Positions 34,696-40,564 of a stretch of 40,564 bases of DNA are shown piece after piece. The notes below the pieces were generated by a model, which saw only the letters and a list, made by a program, of their open reading frames with translations, was not told the DNA's origin and searched no databases. The DNA is taken from positions 1 to 40,564 of the forward strand of contig LZRV01000028.1 in NCBI GenBank assembly GCA_002159065.1, written 5' to 3'. The translations under genes and the position numbers were made by a program. This DNA is from Paenibacillaceae bacterium ZCTH02-B3. Lineage in GTDB: Bacteria; Bacillota; Bacilli; Paenibacillales; Paenibacillaceae. Positions within the stretch are counted from its first letter, which is position 1; every line of letters begins with the position of its first letter.

Positions 34696-35762
34696 GCCTT
34701 GCGCCCCCTTGCGCCGCCCATCAGGAAAAAGAGCACCAGAGCCATCAGCATGTGGACGGACGAGGACGGAAGCCCCGACCCGATCTCCAGCTCGTTGCCC
34801 GCCACCGCGATCATGCCGAGCAGGAAGGACGTCAGCAGGAGCCGGAGCGGATGGTTCCAGGCCATCCAGGCGGCAAGAAATCCGAGATACCCGTAGGTCG
34901 CCCCCGTGGTCGGACGGAGCCTGCCTTCGATGCCGGCGATTTCGATCATCCCCGCGATGCCGGCCAGCGCGCCCGCGGCGAGCAATACCCCGGCATAGAT
35001 CAGGCTCACGCGGATGCCGGCCCGTTCCGCCGCGATGCGGTTGCCGCCCAGCACGCGGATGCGGAAACCGGTCCCCGTTTTTGCCAGAACCAGCCAGACG
35101 AGGACGGCGAAGGCGATCGCCAGCAGAAATCCGATGTGCAGCCGCGTTCCGTCAAAGACCGGCAGGCGAAGCTGGCGGGCGATTTCGGGGGAAAACGGCC
35201 AGTTGAACGAATGGGGATCTTTCAGAGGCCCGTGCACGAAATAGCCGACCAAAAACACGGCCACATAGTTCAGAAGCAGGCTGGCAATCGTCTCGTTCAT
35301 CCGCCCCGCCACCTTCAGCAGGGCGGTGACGCCGGCCCACAGGGCCCCGCCCAGGGCGCCGGCAAACAGCATCAGCGGAATGCCGGCCGCCGCCGGGACG
35401 GCGTCCAGCAGCCACACGGCGGCCATGGTGGCCAACAGCGCGCCGATCGCCAGCTGCCCCTCGCCGCCGACGTTGATGAGGCCGGCCCGGGCGGGCAGCG
35501 CCGCGGCCAGCCCGGTGAGCAGGATCGGCGTCGCCTTGATCAGCGTCTCCCCGAAACCGAACCAGTCGCCGAAAGCGGACCGGACCATGGACACGTACAG
35601 CTCCCAGGGGTTGACGCCGTTGTACAGCAAAAACAGGCCGTACAGCACGAACGGAGCGAGAAAAACAAAGATCTGTCTTCCGATCTTCCGGGCCGGACGA
35701 AGCCTGCCGACGGCCCGCGCAGCCTGCGGCGACAGCGGCAGAAGGTCGGCTTCCGTCTTCAT
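34692..35762 (-). CDS. Nucleoside-type ABC importer permease 1 (NupP/YufP-like)
   Basis: A 356-residue BPD_transp_2 permease with a basic cytoplasmic N-terminus and about nine to ten helices. The conserved [21 protein letters not shown] loop and [37 protein letters not shown] are typical of this subunit. Both ends overlap neighbouring genes by 4 nt (ATGA), so the three membrane-complex genes are translationally coupled. Confidence 0.93.
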   Translation of the reverse strand: MKTEADLLPLSPQAARAVGRLRPARKIGRQIFVFLAPFVLYGLFLLYNGVNPWELYVSMVRSAFGDWFGFGETLIKATPILLTGLAAALPARAGLINVGGEGQLAIGALLATMAAVWLLDAVPAAAGIPLMLFAGALGGALWAGVTALLKVAGRMNETIASLLLNYVAVFLVGYFVHGPLKDPHSFNWPFSPEIARQLRLPVFDGTRLHIGFLLAIAFAVLVWLVLAKTGTGFRIRVLGGNRIAAERAGIRVSLIYAGVLLAAGALAGIAGMIEIAGIEGRLRPTTGATYGYLGFLAAWMAWNHPLRLLLTSFLLGMIAVAGNELEIGSGLPSSSVHMLMALVLFFLMGGARGRKA

Positions 35763-37432
35763 GCCGTCTCACCCCGCAGCATCCGCTCCCCGATCCGGAA
35801 CGCATCCGTTTCGGCGGGATCGTAGGGACCCAGCAGCCGCTTGCCGAACAACACCATGAGCCGGTCCGACAGCTTGAACAGTTCGTCGAGATCTTCCGAG
35901 AACAGGAGGATCGCCGTTCCGCTTTCGGCCAGCCCGATCAGCTGCCGCTGGATGGCATGGACGGTGCCGATGTCCAGTCCGCGGCTCGGGTAGCTGACGA
36001 TGAGCACCCGCGGCCTGCGGATGAGCGCCCGGGCCAGCACCATGCGCTGGACGTTGCCGCCGGAAAGCCGGTCGGCGCGGCGTCCGGCCTCCGCCAGGTT
36101 CAACGCCCGCGCTTCTTCGCTCGCCTCCAGCGCCTCCCGGGCATGCCGCCAGTCGATGCCCATCCGCCGGCGGCGCAGCGGAATGCCTTCCAGGGCCATG
36201 TGTTCCAGGATGGTAAACCCCGGAACCACCGATTCCCGCAGCGGATCTTCCGGCACGCAGGCGACGCCGGCTTCCAGAAACTCCCGCGGCCCGCCGGCGA
36301 CCGGCTTGCCCCCGATCGTCACGGTTCCGCGCTTCAGCCTGCGCAGGCCGCACAGCGCCTCCGCCAGCTCGCGCTGGCCGTTGCCGGAAATGCCGGCGAC
36401 GCCGGTGATCTCTCCCCGGCGCAGCGTCAGGTTGACGGATTCCAGCACCAGTTCCCCGTGGTCGCCCGCAATGGCGCCGTTTTCCAGACGCAGGACTTCC
36501 CCGGGCCCTTCGGACGGACACCCGGGGTGCGAGGTTTCTTCGGACGGATGCTCCATACGCGAAAGCGCTTCGGGCGGCATGTCCGCAAACCGAGGCTCCG
36601 GGCGCGGGACTTCTTCGGACGGATGCCCGGAACGCCGCGCCTCTTCCGTCGGACGTTTGCCGGCCCGATCCCGCTTTGTCACCGGTTGCGGCGTCCTTTC
36701 CCCCAGCATGGCGGACACCAGCCTTTCCGCGGTCCATCCTTCGTCCCGTTCCGCCCGGTACGTCAGCCGGCCGGCTCGCAGCACGGACACCTCGTCGGCG
36801 CACGCCAGAACCTCGTCGATCTTGTGCGTGATCAGCAGGATGCCGAATCCGTCCTTGCGCAACAGGCCCAGCATGTCCAGGAACGCCCGCACTTCCTGCG
36901 GCACCAGCACGCTGGTCGGTTCGTCGAAAATGATGAGCCGGACGTTCGGCGCCATCAGCGTTTTCACGATCTCGAGCCGCTGCCGCTGGCCGAGGTCGAG
37001 CTGCCAGACGGGGACGTCCGGGTTGACGGAGAGTCCGTATTTCGCGGAAATTTCCAGCATCCGTTCGCGCAGGGAGCCGCGGCGGAAACGCCACCCGCTG
37101 CCGGCCGCAAGTGCGACGTTGTCCAGCGCCGTCATCGCCGGGATCAGCCGGAAATCCTGGAACACCATGCCGATTCCCTTCTCCCGCGCCCTGGACGGCG
37201 GATGGAGCGTGACCGGACGGCCGTCCATGTAAATCTCGCCTTCGTCCGGTTTGTAGACGCCGTACAGCATTTTCATCAGCGTGCTTTTGCCCGCCCCGTT
37301 CTCTCCCAGCACGGCGTGGATGGTTCCCGCTTTCACGGCAAGGTCGATGCCCTGGTTGGCGACCAGGGAACCGAAGCGTTTGGTCAGTCCCACGGTGCGC
37401 AAAAGAACTCCATTGGAACCCTGGTTCTCCAT
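35759..37432 (-). CDS. Nucleoside-type ABC importer ATPase (NupO/YufO-like, two NBDs)
   Basis: A 557-residue tandem ATPase. The first domain has [19 protein letters not shown], a modified signature region ([15 protein letters not shown]) and [10 protein letters not shown]; the second has the usual degenerate loop [27 protein letters not shown] and [10 protein letters not shown]. Between them lies an insert of roughly 60 residues built on repeats such as GHPSEE and EHPSEE (about 36500-36680), not seen in typical members. ATG at 37432 follows AAGGAGGGGGCGGC. It is the first gene of an operon controlled by a GlnR box pair. Confidence 0.94.
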   Translation of the reverse strand: MENQGSNGVLLRTVGLTKRFGSLVANQGIDLAVKAGTIHAVLGENGAGKSTLMKMLYGVYKPDEGEIYMDGRPVTLHPPSRAREKGIGMVFQDFRLIPAMTALDNVALAAGSGWRFRRGSLRERMLEISAKYGLSVNPDVPVWQLDLGQRQRLEIVKTLMAPNVRLIIFDEPTSVLVPQEVRAFLDMLGLLRKDGFGILLITHKIDEVLACADEVSVLRAGRLTYRAERDEGWTAERLVSAMLGERTPQPVTKRDRAGKRPTEEARRSGHPSEEVPRPEPRFADMPPEALSRMEHPSEETSHPGCPSEGPGEVLRLENGAIAGDHGELVLESVNLTLRRGEITGVAGISGNGQRELAEALCGLRRLKRGTVTIGGKPVAGGPREFLEAGVACVPEDPLRESVVPGFTILEHMALEGIPLRRRRMGIDWRHAREALEASEEARALNLAEAGRRADRLSGGNVQRMVLARALIRRPRVLIVSYPSRGLDIGTVHAIQRQLIGLAESGTAILLFSEDLDELFKLSDRLMVLFGKRLLGPYDPAETDAFRIGERMLRGETA

Positions 37433-37488
37433 GCCGCCCCCTCCTTGTCGGATTTTCAGGCAAACGTGATGCCGCCATCCAATCTTTA

Positions 37489-37505
37489 TGTTAGATATAT
37501 TTACA
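37489..37505 (-). promoter_or_regulatory. GlnR/TnrA box, proximal (BMP importer operon)
   Basis: TGTTAGATATATTTACA (plus strand) matches TGTNA-N7-TNACA perfectly. It lies 57 nt upstream of the ATPase start and 21 nt downstream of the TATAAT at 37527-37532. Confidence 0.85.
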
Positions 37506-37526
37506 TTGAACTCTAATTTCGGTCAT

Positions 37527-37555
37527 ATTATATAACCAGTTAAGCCCGAATTTCC
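37527..37555 (-). promoter_or_regulatory. Candidate promoter of the BMP importer operon
   Basis: A perfect TATAAT (37527-37532, minus strand) has no good -35 element at 17 nt (GGAAAT). A strong -10 with a poor -35 suggests activator dependence, in line with the upstream GlnR box. Confidence 0.55.
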
Positions 37556-37616
37556 TTGGAATAACGTGAAACTTTGGCCCATTCACGCTGTTTTTTTCAC
37601 AAAGACAACCAACATA

Positions 37617-37633
37617 TGATATATTTTCTTACA
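37617..37633 (-). promoter_or_regulatory. GlnR/TnrA box, distal (BMP importer operon)
   Basis: TGATATATTTTCTTACA (plus strand) matches TGTNA-N7-TNACA with one mismatch (A for the third base). It lies 84 nt upstream of the -10 and 128 bp from the proximal box. It also sits 25-41 nt upstream of the -35 of the divergent RCC1 gene. Confidence 0.7.
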
Positions 37634-37657
37634 AATCTCATCGAAAATTTCCCGGCA

Positions 37658-37686
37658 TTGACGGCGAGCCGGCGGAAATTTACAAT
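37658..37686 (+). promoter_or_regulatory. Sigma-A promoter of the RCC1-repeat gene
   Basis: TTGACG (37658-37663), exactly 17 nt, TACAAT (37681-37686), about 40 nt before the start codon. Confidence 0.75.
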
Positions 37687-37725
37687 AACCCTGATTTTGA
37701 CAGTCGGGAAGACATGGAGGAAAAC

Positions 37726-38364
37726 ATGATCCGTCTTGCGCCAAAAACCCCCGGAGTCACCCTCGCGGCGGGACGCCGCCATACCGTCGCCGTCCGATCC
37801 GACGGGACGGTGGCGGCCGCGGGCGACAACCGGTGCGGCCAGTGCGATGTGGGCGATTGGAGGGGCATCGTCGCGGTGGCGGCAGGCAACGTCCACATGG
37901 CAACCAACACGGGCCATTCCCATACCGTCGGCCTTAAAGTCGACGGGACGGCGGTCGCCGCAGGCTGGAACCGGCACGGCCAGTGCGACGTGTACGGCTG
38001 GCGCGGTCTCGTGGCCGTCGCGGCGGGCGCGAACTCGCACGGCCAATGCGACGTCGGCGCCTGGCGGAATCTCGTGGCGGTCGCGGCGGGCAGCCTGCAC
38101 ACCGTCGGTCTGAAAGCCGACGGAACGGAGGTGGCGGCGGGGGACAACACTTTCGGCCAATGCGACGTGGAACATTGGCGCGATCTGGTGGCCGTCGCGG
38201 CGGGCTGCGCCCATACCGTCGGCCTGAAAGCCGACGGCACGGTAGTCGCGACGGGCGACAACTCCTTCGGCCAATGCAAGGTGATCGCCTGGCGCGGCAT
38301 CCGGCTTCCGAATGATCCGTTTCCGGGGGTTGAGGCGCGGGAAGGCCGGCAGCGGGCAGGCTGA
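37726..38364 (+). CDS. RCC1-repeat protein
   Basis: A 212-residue cytoplasmic protein made almost wholly of RCC1-type beta-propeller repeats with the consensus HTVGLKADGTVVAAGDN-x-FGQCDV followed by WRxLVAVAAG. There are about four and a half units: the second carries an extra ten or so residues and the third keeps only its last half (ANSHGQCDVGAWRNLVAVAAG). A closed propeller needs about seven blades, so the protein may oligomerise or be a reduced form. The ATG at 37726 is chosen because GGAGG lies 5 nt upstream; the ATG at 37714 is less well placed. Function unknown. Confidence 0.82.
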   Translation: MIRLAPKTPGVTLAAGRRHTVAVRSDGTVAAAGDNRCGQCDVGDWRGIVAVAAGNVHMATNTGHSHTVGLKVDGTAVAAGWNRHGQCDVYGWRGLVAVAAGANSHGQCDVGAWRNLVAVAAGSLHTVGLKADGTEVAAGDNTFGQCDVEHWRDLVAVAAGCAHTVGLKADGTVVATGDNSFGQCKVIAWRGIRLPNDPFPGVEAREGRQRAG

Positions 38365-38383
38365 CGGCGGATCGGATATCCAT

Positions 38384-38420
38384 AAAAAATCCCGGATGCG
38401 GCGGATCGCCGCATCCGGGA
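38384..38420 (-). terminator. Terminator of the GH105 gene
   Basis: TCCCGGATGCGGC and GCCGCATCCGGGA arms with a 5-nt loop, followed on the minus strand by TTTTTT. It lies about 35 nt after the stop at 38455. Confidence 0.9.
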
Positions 38421-38454
38421 GCCAAGGCGTGCGCCGGCCGGCCAAGCCGCGGGT

Positions 38455-39433
38455 TCAGCCCAGCCGCTCCACTTCCACGCCGGCCAGGATGAACGCGCCC
38501 ACGCCTTTGGGATCGTCGTCGGCCACCGGTTCGCTGACGTAATACTCGAAAGTCCCGTTCCGTCGGGGATTCAGCCCGAGTCCCGCCGTCTTGCACGTGC
38601 CCCTGAGCACCGGCAGGCCGTCCCCGTCCTCCGCGACGAACCGCTTCAGAATGCCCGCGTACGCGGTGTCCAGGGCTTTCCGGAATTCGGCGGACAAACA
38701 CCCCATCCGCAAGCCCTTCGCCAGGGCATACGCAAACATGCAGGAAGCGGAAGCCTCGGGGTAGTTCCCGTTTTCGGCCGGACGGTCCACAATCTGGTTC
38801 CATACCCCCGTTTTCGGATCCTGCACCTTGACAAGGGCGGTCATGAGGCTGCGGAACACCTGCCGAATCTTCTCCCGCTGCGGGTGATCCGCGGGCAGGA
38901 TGTCCAAGGTCCGCCATCGCCATCGCGAACCATCCCATCGCCCGGCCCCAGAAGCTGGGCGAGCGGCCCGTCTTCGGATCGGCCCAGAATTGCGTCCTCG
39001 TCTCGTCCCAGCCGTGGCAGTGAAGGCCCGTATGCTCGTCCCTCGTATATTTGGCCAGAAGCAGAATCTGTTTCGCCGCGTCGTCAAAGATTTCCGGTTC
39101 CCCGTACTTCGCCCCGAATTCGGCGTAGAACGGCAAAGCCATGCAGGAGCTGTCCAGAAACATTTGCCGCGGAAACACCGGCTTGTGCCACAGGCCGCCT
39201 TCGTCCGTGCGCGGATGGGTGCGAAACTGGTCCCGCAGTCGGAAAGCCGCCTTCCGGAAGCGCTTCTCCCCCGTCCGGTCGCAGAGCGGGAAGAGCAGCC
39301 GTCCGCTGTTGATGTTGTCCAGAATGTAATCTTCCGAATCGTACCCTTGAATCTTCCCTTCTTCGTTCGCCAGGGGAGAAATGCCGCGGTAAAGGCAATC
39401 GAAATATTTGTCGTCCCGCGTCTCACTCCACAC
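38455..39433 (-). pseudogene. GH88/GH105 unsaturated glycuronyl hydrolase, frameshifted
   Basis: The gene resembles YteR/YesR, which remove unsaturated galacturonic acid from rhamnogalacturonan fragments. One frame from GTG at 39433 gives FLDSSCMALPFYAEFGAKYG, HCHGWDETRTQFWADP and SPSFWGRAMGWFAMAMAD. Near 38905 homology jumps to a second frame, beginning LDILPADHPQREKI and ending at 38455. A loss of two bases or gain of one at GCGGACCTTGG explains this. The N-terminus also seems short by some 30-60 residues compared with the family, and in the starting frame a stop lies close upstream. Unless due to sequence error, the gene is inactive. Confidence 0.8.
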
Positions 39434-39637
39434 TTCCAGGACGCGCGCAGCGCCGTTCTGACCCAGCGTTCGTCATCATCGAGGGGGGGAACAACGCGAT
39501 TTTATGATTTTTTGTAAATTTTTTAGGGTGTTTCGCGGGGCATAAGATGCGGTTTCCAGGCATAGAGAAGCGAAGGAGGGGCGCCGGGCGGCATCCGCGG
39601 CGTCCGGTCCGCGATTACGCCGGGAAGGATGATGAGG
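39434..39637. other. Intergenic region between GH105 remnant and DUF3298 gene
   Basis: About 200 nt. On the minus strand the first 50 nt can be read as DDDERWVRTALRASWK in another frame, perhaps the lost N-terminal part of the hydrolase. The middle is AT-rich (TTTTTTGTAAATTTTTTAG). No convincing promoter; the ribosome site GGGAAGG is at the right end. Confidence 0.4.
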
Positions 39638-40270
39638 ATGACCACCGCCGATCCGGGCAGATTCCCCGTTCGCATCGAAACCATGACGCATCGCGCGCCG
39701 AACGTGCAAATCTTTTTTCCCCAGGCGGCGGGGCTTGCCGACCGCGAGGCCCAGACGCGCATCAACCGGACGATCGCGGCGCAGACCCGGGAGCTGATCC
39801 GCCGGCAGTTGTCCGCGCAGATCAAGGGCATGACGCAGATGCAGGGCTATTACGAGATCAAAACCAACGAGCGCGGCGTGCTCAGCCTGATCCAGGTCAA
39901 CTACGCCTACACCCCGCCGATGGCCCACGGCATGACCTTCGCCGGATCGCTGACGTTTGCCGTCGCCACCGGCCGGCCGTATGCGCTCGGCGATCTGTTC
40001 AAACCGGGCAGCCCGTATGTCGCCCGCATTTCGGAGATCGTCCGGGAGCAGATCCGCGAGCGGGATTTTCCCACCCTGAGCGAGTTTACCGCCATCCGGC
40101 CCGACCAGGACTATTACATTGCCGACAAGGCGCTCGTCGTCTACTTCCAGCTCTACGAAATCGCGCCGTATGCGGCCGGGTTCCCGATGTTTCCGATTTC
40201 CGTCTACGCGCTGCAGGACATGGTGGCGGAAGGCAGCCCGCTGGGCGCCATGCTGGCGGACGTGTGTTAG
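39638..40270 (+). CDS. DUF3298/DUF4163-like (RsiV-type) protein
   Basis: A 210-residue protein with the layout of DUF4163 followed by DUF3298, the fold of RsiV and PdaC extracellular domains: YYEIKTNERGVLSLIQVNYAYTPPMAHGMTFAGSLTFAVATGRPYALGDLF, cited here only for position (about 69-119), then FTAIRPDQDYYIADKALVVYF and a C-terminal FPISVYAL. No signal peptide or membrane helix is present, so unlike RsiV it appears cytoplasmic. The ATG at 39638 is 9 nt after GGAAGG; the ATGs at 39629 and 39632 are too close. Confidence 0.8.
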   Translation: MTTADPGRFPVRIETMTHRAPNVQIFFPQAAGLADREAQTRINRTIAAQTRELIRRQLSAQIKGMTQMQGYYEIKTNERGVLSLIQVNYAYTPPMAHGMTFAGSLTFAVATGRPYALGDLFKPGSPYVARISEIVREQIRERDFPTLSEFTAIRPDQDYYIADKALVVYFQLYEIAPYAAGFPMFPISVYALQDMVAEGSPLGAMLADVC

Positions 40271-40331
40271 AGTAAAATTTGCGTGGGGGTAAAGTCTGGA
40301 AAAAGCGAACATAGAAAAAGAGCTTCTCCCT

Positions 40332-40396
40332 TGGTAAAGTGAATTTGCCACAAAACACACACCAAGAGGAGGAAGCTCCTGTGCAGCACTTTACCA
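40332..40396 (+). promoter_or_regulatory. Inverted repeat around the transposase start codon
   Basis: TGGTAAAGTG (40332-40341) and CACTTTACCA (40387-40396) are a perfect 10-bp inverted pair that encloses the ribosome site GAGGAGG and the GTG start. A second imperfect pairing is AGCTTCTCCCTTGG (40321-40334) with CCAAGAGGAGGAAGCT (40362-40377), which would bury the ribosome site itself. Either fold could limit transposase translation. Confidence 0.5.
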
Positions 40397-40564
40397 CAAT
40401 CATTCCCTCAATGAAAGAGCTTGAGCAGTGGATGTTGCGGGAGATGCAGGAAGCGTTCGCCAGCGCGATGAAGACAGCGCTGGAGATGTTGGATCAGATC
40501 ATCCTTGAGCAAAGGGATCGCCAGCGTTTTCGCGTCAAGGCGGAACGGGAAACCAGCGTCGCCT
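40381..40564 (+). CDS. ISLre2-family (UPF0236) transposase, N-terminal fragment
   Basis: GTG at 40381 preceded by GAGGAGG opens a frame that runs to the window edge. The 61 visible residues, including KELEQWMLREMQEAFASAM and LDQIILEQRDRQRFRV, match the N-terminal pattern of ISLre2 transposases, where a helical segment ends in a charged E-x-RDRxRY/F-type motif. The catalytic part is outside the window. Confidence 0.72.
   Translation, partial: MQHFTTIIPSMKELEQWMLREMQEAFASAMKTALEMLDQIILEQRDRQRFRVKAERETSVA

Larger units (their letters stand above)
40284..40564 (+). mobile_element. Left end of an ISLre2-type insertion sequence (partial)
   Basis: The segment starts about 14 nt after the preceding stop near GTGGGGGTAAAGTCTGG and includes a leader and the start of a UPF0236-type transposase. 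The exact terminal inverted repeat cannot be checked because the right end is outside the window. The base composition changes from GC-rich to moderate at this point. Confidence 0.65.

Noticed and set aside
37433-37560. Purine riboswitch before the nucleoside-type importer
   Set aside because: The leader is AT-rich but lacks the conserved purine-aptamer core; GlnR boxes explain the region better.

Overview
The window is a GC-rich chromosomal segment of an endospore-forming Firmicute, most likely a member of the Paenibacillaceae. The inference rests on a YjcZ-type sporulation miniprotein, Ku, sigma-A promoters, strong AGGAGG ribosome sites, the thiL-tsaE-tsaB-rimI-tsaD operon order and Bacillus-type GlnR boxes. 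No rRNA, tRNA or CRISPR array is visible.

Layout. Positions 1-127 hold the 5' end of a group IIC intron on the minus strand, inserted directly behind the terminator of an RluA-type pseudouridine synthase gene. A minus-strand housekeeping operon follows: thiL-tsaE-tsaB-rimI-tsaD and the pseudouridine synthase. At 5.5-6.3 kb lie two tandem genes for double-glycine-leader peptides whose 35-36-residue cores have C2H2 zinc-finger spacing, plus a deleted third copy. Next come a coiled-coil protein, a small acidic protein, Ku, a heterodimeric ABC exporter with one degenerate ATP site, a chemoreceptor, a lipid-kinase-like protein, YjcZ, a 2-hydroxyacid dehydrogenase, an APH-like kinase and a lipoprotein sugar dehydrogenase. 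At 19.4-21.2 kb an accessory patch carries a DUF6220 membrane protein, a cluster of palindromic repeats and a zinc-ribbon protein. An HD-GYP protein follows.

The main feature is a nitrogen-scavenging block at 22.9-37.7 kb. A plus-strand operon encodes biuret hydrolase, an NMT1-type ABC importer (its permease carries an in-frame TAG), cyanuric acid amidohydrolase, a cupin, a PucR-type regulator and allophanate hydrolase. A second BiuH-like hydrolase and a BMP-type ABC importer lie on the minus strand. Together the enzymes would convert cyanuric acid to biuret, then allophanate, then ammonia and CO2. Both operons have a pair of GlnR/TnrA boxes 128-129 bp apart, with the proximal box 21 nt downstream of a candidate -10 element in each case. 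This resembles the dual-site GlnR control known from Paenibacillus nif promoters.

The right end holds an RCC1-repeat protein, a frameshifted GH105 hydrolase gene, a DUF3298/DUF4163-like protein and the start of an ISLre2-type insertion sequence. Several conserved enzymes in the window carry long low-complexity loop insertions, which looks like a trait of this genome.
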